This document shows, one piece after another, positions 10,411 to 21,417 of a stretch of DNA of 64,000 nt. The notes beneath the pieces were generated by a model. That model saw nothing but the letters and a program-made list of their open reading frames with translations. It was not told the origin of the DNA and ran no database searches. How positions within the stretch are numbered: the stretch's first letter is position 1; every line of letters starts with the position of its first letter. The stretch comes from Erpobdella octoculata (Eukaryota; Annelida; Clitellata; Hirudinida; Erpobdellidae), in contig CAXBUH010000067.1 of assembly GCA_963978895.1 (NCBI GenBank), positions 1 through 64,000 of the forward strand, in the 5' to 3' direction. A program made the translations under genes and the position numbers.

Positions 10411-11351
10411 TTGGGAGCTCCTGGTTTCCGGTTGAAACAGTTTCACCCAGCTGTTACGCCGACAACATATGAATGTGCTGCTGGTAGGGTAACAGCTGGC
10501 TCCTACAGTTGTTTGATTGTTGTAATTTACAGAACAGGAATAATCAATAAACAATTTTTTAGTGAATTTTCTGATTTACTTGACACTGTTTCAGCCTTGA
10601 ATGATGATGTTGTTGTGTCTGGTGATTTTAACATAAGATTGGAACGAAGTGAAGATAATAATGCTATAACTTTTAACACTATTCTTGCTGATCATGGATT
10701 CATTCAACATGTTAAACAACCAACTCATGTGCAAGGTGGCACTCTCGATGCTGTAGCCATTCGATCTGATTCTCTAGCTCAAAGTATTGAAGTAATTGAC
10801 ACTGGCTTTTCTGATCACTTTCTCATCCGATGGAGCTCACTAATAACTCGCCCTCCTCCTACTTATAAGAACTCTATGCGTCGAAACTGGAAAAAATTTA
10901 TATTCGATGATTTTGTAACTCAGCTTCAGGCTTCTTCTCTCACCCAAGAAGTTACATGCAGTCTGGATGATGCAGTTGATACATATAACAAGGAACTACT
11001 AACCATGCTTGATTTTCAAATACCCCTAAAAATGTCCAGGTATCAGGCGCGGCGCTGGGAGGGGGGGTCCAGGGGTCCGGACCCCCCCAGCTCCGATAGG
11101 TGTCACCGGTGGGATTTTTGCAAATCCAAAGACTTTTTTACTGGGGGGGGGGGGGGGGTACTTGAATCTCACTGTATTTTTAACTGGTTTGAAACTGAGT
11201 TTGACTACCTACAGTTTGCAGTCTTTCTTTTCTTTCATTACTAAATTATTAAAGATACAAAAAAAAATACTGCAGACTCAAAATAGTCAAAAAAATTTAT
11301 TTCTTACATAGTTCTATTTCAGTTTAAAAAAAAAATGAGCAAAGGACTATA

Positions 11352-11427
<76 letters not shown>

Positions 11428-13456
11428 TTCAACTTGTCTTTGGACATTTTGGACCCCCCCAGAACAAAATTCCTGGCGCCGCCCCTGCCAGGTATCGTCA
11501 ACGACCTTCTGACCCATGGTTTGACTATGACTGTCATAATTGCAAAAAACTAACACGTCGACTTGAGCGACTAGCAATCAAAACAAATTCACCAAATGAT
11601 CTCTTAGAATGGAAAAATCAACTTAAAAAATACAGGAAACTATTTCGTAGTAAACGTGAGTCTTTCTGGACTAAAAAAATTGAAGATGAATGTCAATCAA
11701 CTCAAAATCTATGGACTTCCTTAAACACAATAACAGCTAGAGGTCAAATACCCATCAGAACAACCTTAACAGCTAATTCATTTCTCAAGTTCTTTGAAAG
11801 TAAAACTGAGAATGTACGTGCTTCAACTGCATCTTGTCTTGCTCCACCTCTTGTGGACTGGGCCATCAACTCTTCTCTTAACATTTTTGCGCCAACAAAT
11901 GTGGATGAAGTGACCAAACTTATAAATAGTCTTCCAAACAAACAATGTTTACTAGATCCGATACCAACTTGGCTACTAAAAAAATCAGCTTGTTTACTGG
12001 CACCTTTTTTAACCAGCTTGTTTAACAAATCCTTCATTGAAGGATACCTACCAAAATATTTCAAATCATCCTACATCACTCCAGTTCTAAAAAAACCCAA
12101 TCTTGACTGTGATGACGCTAGCTCTTATCGACCAATCTCCAATCTGTCTGTCATTTCAAAGTTGTTAGAACGGCTTGTTCTTTCGAGGATAACCAGCTAC
12201 TTGGATAGTAATAACCTTTCTCCACCTCATCAGTCGGCTTATCGGCAATATCATTCAACAGAGACCGCAGTTCTTAAGGTTTTTTCTGATGCTCTGGTGG
12301 CTGCTGACAGCGGGAAAATAACATTGCTAGTTCTCTTAGATCTCTCAGCTGCATTCGATACGGTTGATCACTCTATTCTGCTCCAACGGCTAAACTCACA
12401 CTTTGGTTTCTGCGGATCTGCACTAGAGTGGGTTGACTCATACCTTAATGAACGTAAATGTCAGGTTAGGGTTGGAGAGGACATTTCTGGTACTTTGCTA
12501 CTTAACTGTGGAGTGCCTCAGGGTTCAGTTCTTGGACCAACTCTCTTTACAATGTATATAGCTCACCTAGAAAAAATTATCTCCAATCATGGACTTTGTG
12601 CGCACTTTTATGCTGATGACACACAGATCTATGGTCATTGTGATCCTGTTAAGGCAATTGAACTCTCGTCAGTAGTTTCTACATGCATTGATGATGTGAG
12701 CCTATGGATGTCTTCCAGTCGTCTTCAGCTGAATTCAAGCAAGTCTGAAGTAATTTGGCTGTCAACCAGTCGGATGAAACGTAAGTTCCAAGCAGCACCG
12801 CTGAGAATGGGTAAAGATTGGATCTCTCCATCTGTTTCAGTTCGCAATTTGGGTGCTTTCTTTGATTCAGAAATGCGTATGAACACTCACGTGAGTCGCA
12901 TCACCCAAAGCTGCTTTTCAACCTTACGTCAAATCAAAACTGTTGCTTCATCTCTACCCCCCCCCTGGCGCTTAACTTGCTTATTACTTCATTGGTGTTT
13001 TCAAAACTAGACTATTGTAATTCCACACTGGTTGGACTCCCGAAGATCTTGACTCATCGCCTTCAATCAGTGGTGAATGCGGCAGCAAGGCTTTTGACCG
13101 GTCGAAGACGCTGCGATCACATCGCTCCAGTACTTCAAGAACTACATTGGTTGAACGTCAGGGGTAGAATTATCTTCAAAGTAGCTCAACTAGTCTTTAA
13201 ATGTCTCAACTGTTTGGCTCCTTCATACTTAATGGAAGTAATTTTGCCCATTAGTAATATTCAATCAAGGGGGAATCTCAGATCTGCATCTTCAGCTCTT
13301 CTCTTCGTTCCCTCTACTCGTCTAAAAAGTGCTGGCGATAGAAGTTTTCCTGCTGCAGCAGCAAAAATTTGGAATAGTCTTCCCTTGGAGATAAGAGCAG
13401 CACCTGATTTTGTAATGTTTAAAAAAGAATTGAAACAATACCTTATGAAAATTTAA
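10411..13456 (+). pseudogene. LINE A endonuclease-reverse transcriptase
   Basis: The endonuclease half has VVVSGDFNIRLE near 10610, the Asp/Asn pair of the APE fold, and GFSDHFLIRW near 10805, the terminal His motif. It is interrupted at 11044 by a MITE and resumes at 11496. The reverse transcriptase has SSYRPISNLSVISKLLERLV, LLVLLDLSAAFDTVDHSIL, NCGVPQGSVLGPTLF and CAHFYADDTQIYG, so the catalytic Asp pair is present. A slip in a C run near 12957-12965 shifts the frame before the C-terminal segment (LDYCNSTLVGLPK, AARLLTGRRRCDHI, KIWNSLPLEIR). There is no RNase H domain, as in CR1/L2 elements. It is inactive because of the insertion, the frameshift and the 5' truncation. Confidence 0.8.
11044..11487. 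mobile_element. hAT MITE with 8-bp target duplication
   Basis: A perfect 8-bp duplication CCAGGTAT flanks the element (11036-11043 and 11488-11495). The left end starts CAGGCGCGGCGC, and the right end inverted reads CAGGGGCGGCGC. Both ends carry runs of G followed by TCC. The middle contains a 16-base G run and a (TA)n tract (about 11356-11426). It has no coding capacity. The TSD length and CAGGGGCG ends indicate the hAT superfamily. Confidence 0.88.
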
Positions 13457-13542
13457 CTTTTTGTTCTATTCATTTTTGTATGTGGCCTTGAAGTCGTTTG
13501 ATTTACGCCACTTTAAATTTGTCAAATAAATAAAAATAAATA

Positions 13543-14545
13543 AATTATATAGCCTGTTATAAATAACTTTCTCAAAGAATTTTGAGAAATTGTTTAAAAC
13601 AGATATTGGCCGATAGTTGGTTATAAGGTTTGTTTTACCAGATTTGTGTAGAGGAATCACTTTGGCAATTTTCAGCTGATCGGAAAATTTTCTGAGTGGA
13701 TATAGAGGTTTACTAGGACCGGCAGAAGATGGGCAATGTGTGGTATCGAGACCTTAGCTAACTGTGGATCAATTTCATCACACCCACAACTATGTGAAGC
13801 CCTCAAGTCATTTTATATCGTAATTCTCTCTAATGGTGTCGTTGGCAAAATATTGAATGATTGAATAGGAGGATCTTTCAAATACGACAGAAATGAGTTG
13901 TCTGTTGCGGCCACCTGTTCGGCAAGATCCGGACCAATATTCACAAAATACGAATTAAAGGAATGTGCGATATCGCTTGGTGATGTAATTATATTGCCAT
14001 CCGTTGATAGGAAAGCTTCACATCGTTCTTGTAAACCGTTTTTTTTTTTAATTTTATTGATCACTCTCCAAGTCTGTTTGAAATTATTTTTGCAAGTCGA
14101 ATATTTTAATGCGTAGTATTGTTTAATAGTTGCTATTTTAAGAGATTTAAGTTTGTTTCTTGCAACTATGTAACTCTCTTTATTCTTTTCTGTGCGATGT
14201 CTGCTATATTTTCGAAAGATGATATTTTTTCGGTTACATGCTCTAATAAAACTCATGTTCATCCATTCCTGATCGAATTTAACAACTCTTTGAATCTGAG
14301 TGGATGGGTAGCATGTGTCATAGATGTCAAAGAAGTTAGTATAAACAAAGAATATACTTCAGTTACGTCACTAGATTCCGGAACAGCCTTAATTTCAGAC
14401 CAGTCTTGTTTCCGTAAGGCTTCAACAAACACAGATTCGTCTCCATATCTTCTCTTATAAGAAACAATCTGTTTATCCTTAGGAAGGTGTATTTTAGTTA
14501 AAACAAATAGTGGAAAATGGTCCGACAAGTCATAAACAATAATTT
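13543..14545 (-). pseudogene. LINE B, endonuclease end and N-terminal reverse transcriptase
   Basis: Continuation of the LINE at 9386-10352. Reading on the minus strand from 14528, it has SDHFPLFVLTKIH (endonuclease end), a Lys-rich linker (NRKNIIFRKYSRHRTEKNKE) and FNSYFVNIGPDLAEQVA, typical of the region before the reverse transcriptase. After a break come IPLHKSGK, TNYRPISVLNNFSKFFEKVI and YNRLYN, where LINE A begins. The partner half resumes with YNYLSKFF. The 5' edge near 14545 abuts sequence similar to the interior of the hAT at 33.7 kb, so the copy is 5'-truncated or inserted there. Confidence 0.75.
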
Positions 14546-14646
14546 CTTAAAAAACTTTTACTACACGCCTGCGAGCACTAATTATAGCAATTGCTGACCA
14601 CCATGGCCGCCGCGTTATGCAGACATTGGAATTTATCTATGTTGAT

Positions 14647-15754
14647 CATAGGCGCCGACTTGTGAAAAATATTTGGGGGCCCAATAAACTTTAGGCTTTG
14701 CAAAGGAGAAAATGCATGCGTCGGAAGGCCCGGACCTGAGTTGTCCATGGGTCGAATTTTGAAGACCCGACCCACCAGAAATCTGACCCGACCCGACCCA
14801 CGTGTTTTGAACCCGACCCGACCCGACCCGTGGACAACTCTGGCTAACATTCAGTGGCTATGGTTGTGGCCTACTAAATTGAGTAAATTGATAAACTCAG
14901 AATGTGTATTTAATTTGTTTGATGAACTTCAGATTAATACATAATGTTTGTCTGTGACAGTCTCAGACAGACTGGCACTGTGATTTTCTGTGTCCGAGTT
15001 AATTTAGTAGAGTGCAAAATTTTGCATTCTGAGATTGTTTCTCTTTACAAATTCATTGCAGATTTCTTTAAAATTTATAGCTTTGATTAATTCTTTATGA
15101 CAATGAAAAACGGCAACATGGTTTAGCCTTTCCTGGGTCATTGTAGATCTGAGATAAACTTCTTTCTGCTGTGCAGGTAGTCACTGGTAATGTCAGAAAA
15201 AGGTTGAGTAGAAGACTAATTTCTGATAACATTTTAGTCTGGTTTTACTTTGCATAAGTTTGATCACATTCTGAATATTTTGCAGTTGTCTAGGATTTCC
15301 ATGATGTTGAGTACTTGATGATTGCACCTGGTCATGTGAAATTACATCTTGTAACATTTCCAAGTGAAGAATGAGACGTGGTTCGTTAATGTCTGTGTCA
15401 AAATATTTAACCAGTTTGAGACGTCATTATTTTCCGGAGCTGATGGAACTTTTAAGGAGATCAAATATTGTATTTTGCCGCTTCATTGTTCATTCATTCA
15501 AAAATACGGTGCGGAAAACAGACAAAAGAAATAAATTAAAGTAATGCATACTAAAGTCAGAAATTAGAATGGATAGAAGGTATGTTTGAAAACAGCCATA
15601 CACAATTTGTTTGGTCAAAAGCTAAATATTAATTTAGCATTTTTATTATATTTTATTGTTTGCAAATTATTGGGGGCTCATCCTTATAACGGGCCCATGG
15701 CGTCCAAGATTGGGGAGCCCGAGCCCATCGGGCCCAATGGAGTCGGCGCCTATG
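14647..15754 (-). mobile_element. hAT element relic with ATGTTGAT duplication
   Basis: Inverted ends CATAGGCGCCGAC at 14647 and 15742-15754 are flanked by a perfect 8-bp duplication ATGTTGAT (14639-14646 and 15755-15762). On the minus strand between about 15240 and 15000 it retains the C-terminal transposase motif LPVTTCTAERS and then MTQERLNHVAVFHCHKELI, characteristic of the hAT dimerisation region. The remainder is deleted or degraded. A smaller MITE is nested at 14736-14842. Confidence 0.82.
14736..14842. mobile_element. 107-bp MITE with CCCGACCCG-rich ends
   Basis: The ends are inverted repeats: CTGAGTTGTCCATGGGTC on the left, and CAGAGTTGTCCACGGGTC reading inward from the right. The interior is runs of CCCGA and CCCGACCCG. 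No clear target duplication was found. It is nested in the hAT relic at 14647-15754. Confidence 0.65.
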
Positions 15755-15762
15755 ATGTTGAT

Positions 15763-16285
15763 ACAAAAGTGTGTAACTCTATTTATAAAACTAATGTTTA
15801 TTTTTTCTCATACAAATCCGAATCGCTGGAACAATCTTAATAAAATGTGTTGAAAATTTTTAAACTAGGCATCGATGATTTGTCGAAGGTTTCCTGATAA
15901 AAAATTTTTTATAATAAATTCAGTTTTTATTTTGCAGCTTGATATTTTTCCATGTCCTAAACGATCATTAAGGGATTGCAGTGATTGTCATTTTGTTAAA
16001 TCTTAAAAAAATAACTTTTACTTTGTGTGGCTATGATTTTGAAATTTTAAAAACTAAAAAATCATTTTGTTGGTCATTTTGTGAGATAACAGCAAAGCAT
16101 TGTTAATTATAATAAGTGTTTTTTACTTAATCGTTAACCACCTTTATGTGCCGTGACACCAATTGACAATAAAACGCGCAGAAAAAATTATTTTGGAATT
16201 TTATACAGAAATGTTGATACGTCAATTAGAAAAAAAAATAATTATTAACGATTTTAATTAAAATTGAAATTTTTGTTTATAAGAT
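15763..16285. other. AT-rich interval without recognised features
   Basis: Nothing recognisable lies between the hAT relic and gene copy C. Confidence 0.5.
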
Positions 16286-16290
16286 TTTTT

Positions 16291-17379
16291 TTAATTTTCT
16301 TCAACTCGAATGAAGTTGAATTGGGCTTCGTTTGTATCTACGGTGAGAAAACCTGAAAAAATAAATTTGTTAACAACACGAGAATAGATTTGACAATTCA
16401 TTAAAAAAATTATGTAAATAAAATTTAAAAATAAAAAAATTACTTTTAAATAAAATTCATTTATTTTTTTTTTTACTTTCAACAATAACTTTCAGACTTG
16501 GAAAAGATTGAAAATTTTTATGAATTTGTGTGATCGTTTTATTTGGAGATCCCGTCCGCAAGACAAAAGCTAAGTGTTCATTAACATTTAAACCATCAAT
16601 TTTTATGCCAAGAGATTTCAGAAACTCTAGAGCATGAGTGTAATTCAGTAGAAATTCATCGCAGTTTTTAAAATGTCCGTTACCTACATCCACTATAAAA
16701 TATTCATATACTTTTGAAGTGTAAAGAGAACAATTCACAGGATCAAGAATGACAGTGTTAATTCTGTTATTTTTACACTTGATTTTCTGACCACTAAAAA
16801 TCTCAACAAAGGAACTCGAATTTGTGCAATTGCATCCACAGCATTTTACGTCCAAATAACAAATGTCTATACGAATTAATTATGAAAGTTTTTTTTAAAG
16901 ATTTAATCGTTTTAATTAATGTTTAAAGTGAATTTAAAATCATTGTTGTAATCAATTTTATTCATTAATTAGTGAAAAATGTTTTTAAATGACTTACTTC
17001 TACTTGAATACATACGACAGTTTGTCTTATTAATGACAAGAGATTGAGGCAAAGCACGATATAATTGGCACGAAATGTTAGAATTTTCATCACTTACAAC
17101 TTGAACACTCGAACAATTCTGATGATAAAAACATTGGAGACAACACGTCAACTCGTCTTGTTTCGCAATTTCAATTGATGTGTTCGATTTTTTTCCAGTT
17201 GGGCTGAAAATTTTTTTTTAAATAGAACCAGGTTGAAAACGAACTGGAGTTTCTACTTTTGTTGAAATGCTCTGATAACAGACTGCTTTTTCATTGAAGT
17301 GCAAGCCAACGAATGTTTTGATGTTTGGAGCGTTGATCGTGATGATGTTCATCAAAACAATCAGCCACAATATGATCAT
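16291..17379 (-). pseudogene. Secreted PAN-ILEI-like protein, copy C (all three exons)
   Basis: Exon 1 is 17379-16998, exon 2 is 16866-16477 and exon 3 is 16352-16291. The start at 17379 gives a hydrophobic signal (MIILWLIVLMNIITINA) and matches the start of copy A better than the upstream Met. Then come KTFVGLHFNEKAVC, the PAN-like CCLQCFYHQNCSSVQVV, and CQLYRALPQSLVINKTNCRM. Exon 2 has NICYLDVKCCGCNC, RINTVILDP, KVYEYFIVDV, LAFVLRTGSPNKTITQ and LKVIVES. Exon 3 encodes FLTVDTNEAQFNFIRVEEN and a TAA stop. Splice sites: GTAAGT/TATAG and GTAAAA/TTTCAG, both phase 1. One defect is visible: after PGSI a stop and frame change occur in a run of nine A (about 17211-17220). It is the least damaged copy and defines the family structure. 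The products would be extracellular; their ligands are unknown. Confidence 0.65.
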
Positions 17380-17754
17380 GTTTGGTACAAAATATTTGTA
17401 TGCCCAGAAATAAAAAAAAGTATTTTGTTTTTGTTCCAATAAAATATGTTTCAAATGGAAAAATATTCCTGGATCGTGCAATAAAACCAGCTACTTACAA
17501 TTCTTCAACTCAAGTAAGTATGGTTAAAATGTTTTCATTAAAACCTGTTGATAGAGTTATTTGTTTTTCATTCGGAACACTGAAAATGAACAAATATTTT
17601 TGACAACTTCTAAAAGTTGACAATAGAAATAATTTTTCATTTATTTTTTAAACTGCACTATACTGCAAGAAGAAAGTTGTGAAAAATCTGGTTTTAAATA
17701 ACACAAGCCGTAAGAAGGTAAGAACAACACAATTGAAAGAGTGAATAATGAATG

Positions 17755-17925
17755 CTTAATCTTTGAAAACCCTTAATGGATTATCATTCAGTTTTGATGT
17801 TTCAATAATAACCTTAGACAGCAACATTGTAGGACGTTCTCGGAATGTATGAACCTGCGTCGATAACATTGCACCAAACGAATTCAATGAAATGTATTTC
17901 GTACGGTGAAAATGTCAGATCTAAA
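17755..17925. repeat. Duplicated block upstream of copy C
   Basis: Counterpart of 3650-3800. One minus-strand frame ends TMLLSKVIIETSKLNDN plus PLRVFKD and a stop, but the preceding frame is inconsistent with it, so coding is not demonstrated. Confidence 0.5.
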
Positions 17926-17929
17926 TTAC

Positions 17930-18540
17930 GTATTCAGATGATAGTAGGGAGGAACAATAATAATACTTATATTAGTATGAATATTCATAAAAAATAATTT
18001 ATCACATTTTTAGCAGTAAATATCAATTTTGTTTTTTTTAAATATTGATAATAAATGAGTCGATATTGTTCATTAAAACAATAATAGTTCATTGTAATCT
18101 ATTAGTTACAAAAACCAACAACAAAATAATTATAGAACGGTTTTTTTATAATTAATTTGAAATACTTAAATATTTTCAAGAATACAATTTTGTTCAATGT
18201 TTTATTCATAAATAAAAATCAATTGTTTTTATGTGTATAAAATGAAAAACGGGATTTTTTCACATCACAACAAATAGATAAAATTGAAGATGGTCTAAAA
18301 CCTGGTGCGGTAAAATTCCACCAGAAGTCACAAACTTCTAACCATCAACACATTACTAGAATTTGGCATGACACAATTCAACCAATCATAACATTCACTT
18401 AACCATTAACTCAAAACTTCATAACCACTACTAACAGTACATCCATCTAACAATTATTTCACCGGTTCATAACTACCACTGTTAAACAGAACATTAAAAT
18501 GCTGAGATATACATCTAAAAAAGTTTAAGAAAAATTCTTC
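17930..18540. other. Interval without recognised genes
   Basis: AT-rich. From 18340 to 18480 it has a CAT/AAC-rich stretch (repeats of TAACCA and CATAAC) with no recognised identity. Confidence 0.45.
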
Positions 18541-18545
18541 TATCT

Positions 18546-19297
18546 TCAATTTACTTTATAAAAATTAAAATGCAGTTTCACCTTTCCATTGATATACCAG
18601 CCTGTTATAATAAAATAAACATATTAATTAAAAAACGTTTTTTAAAATTAAAATAACATTCTGTTTATAATTTATTTTGTATGTAGAATTTATACCAAAC
18701 ATTTGAAATAATAAATATATTTATATTAAAATACATACATGTATAATATTAATAAAGTTTGTATTATAATTTATAATAATCATAATTTGTTTTACTTTCA
18801 AAAACTATTTTTAGAGCATCAAGTGGAAAAGAATCATTTAGTCGAGTATGCGTGACTGATTTTCCTGGAAAACCTTTTTGCAGTACAAATGCCACAGCCT
18901 TATAGGTTTGATATTTTCCAAGTTGTAAGCCCAGAGTTTGAAAGTAAGTGATTGCAAAGTTTCCATCAGTCAAATTTTTGACGTGTCTAATAAGAATCTC
19001 TCCGTTTGTTAAAACCTTCAATCAACGACAAATATTTTCAATTACAAACCGCTTCAATTTAGAATTTAACAAACCTGCCAGCAATACCTCTATTTGGTTT
19101 TTGAAATTAGCATTTTTATCTGATATAACAGAGTCATAAACTTTGTTATCAAGCAGATTACAGTTTATCATAGGCTGCAAAACAACAGAGTTAACTTTAA
19201 TCTTCTGACAACTTATTTTCTGTACTCCAGGAGCTTCAACAAAAGTGCTGAAAGTGTTGTCTGCAGCCTAAGCAAGTTATGTTCAAAGAACAAATAT
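18546..19297 (-). pseudogene. Secreted PAN-ILEI-like protein, copy D (exons 2 and 3 only)
   Basis: Exon 2 is about 19297-18796 and exon 3 is 18601-18546. Exon 2 is the closest relative of copy A exon 2, sharing NGEILI, LGLQL, AVAFVLQKGFPGKSVTHTR and LDALKIVFES. It has a deletion/frameshift near 19255 and a TGA where copy A has Tyr (before LKVLTNGEI, near 19022). Exon 3 is clean: acceptor TAACAG, then WYINGKVKLHFNFYKVN and TGA, matching the tails of copies C and E. No PAN exon is present upstream; a short repeat and a Helitron end occupy the space instead. The intron between these exons preserves the empty target site for the LTR element found in copy A. Confidence 0.68.
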
Positions 19298-19592
19298 CTG
19301 CAAAAATGAAATTTTAAAAATTGACCAATGTTTTTATGATATTAGATTTCAAATGTAATGTAACTGAAATTTGTATAGCGCCTTCTTACAGCAAAAGGCG
19401 TCACTGAAACGCTTTGGCGGGCACATTTCAAACAGAGGCAGCAATTTTTCGGCGCCCACCCACACCACTACGGCGCTCATGTCCCGTTCCCGTTTCCTTC
19501 ACGCTCATTTTCTCTTTTCCATTCTTTCATAACTTCTGTTAGCCTATAAAACGTAAAATAGATTTGCTAAGACTATATATATATATGAATGT

Positions 19593-19904
19593 TTGTGGGT
19601 TAGTTTGTCTATTATAGAAACGGGAAAGCGACGCGGCATGGACAGCGAGCGGGAACGGAAAAGTAAGCGTGAGCGGGAATGGGCGAGCAAACGTGAGCGG
19701 GAATGGGACAGCGACCGGGAACGGGAAAACGACCGGGAGCGGAAAAGCGACCGGCAGCGGGAAAGCGACCGGCAGCGGGAAAACAACCGAAAACGGGAAA
19801 GCGAACAGGAGTGGGAAAGCAGGTGAGAAAGGAAACGGGAGAGAAAGAGACAAACATTAGAAAAACCTCTAAAAAACCCGGGCAACGCCGGGTATCTCCG
19901 CTAG
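19593..19904 (+). mobile_element. Non-autonomous Helitron 3' region with minisatellite
   Basis: It ends in CTAG (19901-19904) followed by T, preceded by a hairpin ACCCGG-GCAACG-CCGGGT (19876-19893) and seven spacer bases: the standard Helitron 3' terminus. Upstream, 19620-19830 is a degenerate 18-bp GC-rich minisatellite (units like GCGACCGGGAACGGGAAA). Long open frames across it in several frames are repeat artefacts. Related ends occur at 35441, 48071 and 56800. The 5' end was not located. Confidence 0.78.
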
Positions 19905-19985
19905 TACATACATAAACACACACACTCAGACACACATACATGCACATACATACATACACACATACATACGCACATACATATATAT

Positions 19986-20110
19986 ATAGTTTCCGCTCCG
20001 CTCATTTGGTGACGGATTTCAAAACATTTTTCTCTATATTTGATTTCCCTTGACTCTCAAGGTTGTGTGAAAATTTCATTACCATCGGATGAATGGTGTA
20101 GCAATGCATG
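19986..20110. repeat. Dispersed ~130-bp repeat, copy R2
   Basis: Same unit as at 9172 and 27746: GTTTCCGCTCCGCTCATTTG, CTTGACTCTCAAGGTTGTGTG, ATCGGATGAATGGTGTAGCAATGCAT. It lies between CATA/TACA microsatellites (19905-19978 and 20120-20180). Confidence 0.65.
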
Positions 20111-20199
20111 AATACCATACCTATATACATACATACATACATACATACATACATACATACAAACATACATACAAACATTCATTTTTATATATATAGATA

Positions 20200-21410
20200 A
20201 GTATAATGACATACTTGATATTTAGATATTTTAGAAACTGATGACAAGTTTTATGTGTAACACATGAATTGATGTGTAGTAACTTAAAATGAGAAGTTAA
20301 ACTAAATAATACATTTTATTTAAATATTTAAATCCGATTTTATTTTATTGATCTCTTGGCATTTGATACAGATGTACAAGTTTTTATCAAAAACAAAATA
20401 ATTAAGTTATTCTATTGTGGACTATAACGGTTGTCTTAATCAATAATTAAATTTGGACAATTTGATTCAGTGCTGTCATCCCAGTGGTGTGCCATGCACG
20501 CATCAAAAATCAAGATTGTATATAACAACAAGCATACTGTTATTTGACGAAATTGCCAGTAAAAATTGTTAATTTTTGTTATTACGGGCAACGATATTGC
20601 AACTCTTAGAAAACCTAAAATCACATAATAGGATATCCAAAATTGGATGCCATTTTGGCGAATCTTTTTATCGTGAGGGGCTTTGCACCTTTGGCGCTCG
20701 CGCTAAGGTTTCTTCGATGCCCTCGTTCGTCAGTTGCCCCCCTACTACTTTTCATAGCCCCCACTCCCTAAATCCTGCCTACGGGCCTGCTTGGAAGCTA
20801 GGTTGTCAAAGACTACATTTCATAATTTAAAAATGGTTGTTCTTAATTAAATTATAATTAAATATGAATACAAACGTTAGTTTTATACATTTAATCAAGT
20901 ATGTATTCATTTATCTGTGGTAATATAAATTCTCGTTCTTATTAAAATTCAGTTTTATTTTTTTTAATTTTAATTGTTAATAAAATATTTAGTCATTTTT
21001 TCATAATTACACAACAACAATTTGTAATTCATTTTTTCTATTATTGCAACTTAATTTTATATTAAGTACAAATTAATCAAACTAGAAAATTTATTCAACA
21101 ATTTAAAATCGTGGAAAAAAGTTTGTGTGCGTTTTTAATGTGTTGTTATTGTTCAAATTAAACTCATAAATAAATTAAGTTTATATGTCCATAACCGTAA
21201 AATTGTGTTGTTAATTTTAGTTATTTTTTTATTAATATTAGCAGAGTAGTTAAAAATAAAAATAATTGCAGATGAAAATCTAATATTTCAGTTAGTCAGC
21301 TTTCTACTAAAAAGTCAGACGTAAGCATAAACCAATGATAGAACAACAACAGTGCAAATGTTGAGACAATGAAACTACTATTGCTTAGAACAAAATTCAT
21401 ATTGCAAAAC
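20200..21410. other. Interval without recognised features
   Basis: AT-rich DNA. A GC-richer patch at 20650-20800 has short open frames but no recognisable domain. Confidence 0.45.
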
Positions 21411-21417
21411 AATTTGA

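Larger units (their letters stand above)
10392..13541 (+). mobile_element. LINE A, CR1/L2-like, 5'-truncated
   Basis: A 3.1-kb insertion in LINE B. It begins inside the endonuclease domain and ends in an A-rich tail of AAATAAAT units. The flanking target duplication is AATTATA (10346-10352 and 13543-13549). A 444-bp hAT MITE interrupts it at 11044-11487. It is oriented opposite to LINE B, and its insertion came after LINE B was in place. Confidence 0.85.

Noticed and set aside
19539..19959. Overlapping open frames in four frames at the GC-rich patch
   Set aside because: An 18-bp repeat without stops opens several frames on both strands; no domain is present. The same holds at 48033-48444 and 56735-57115.
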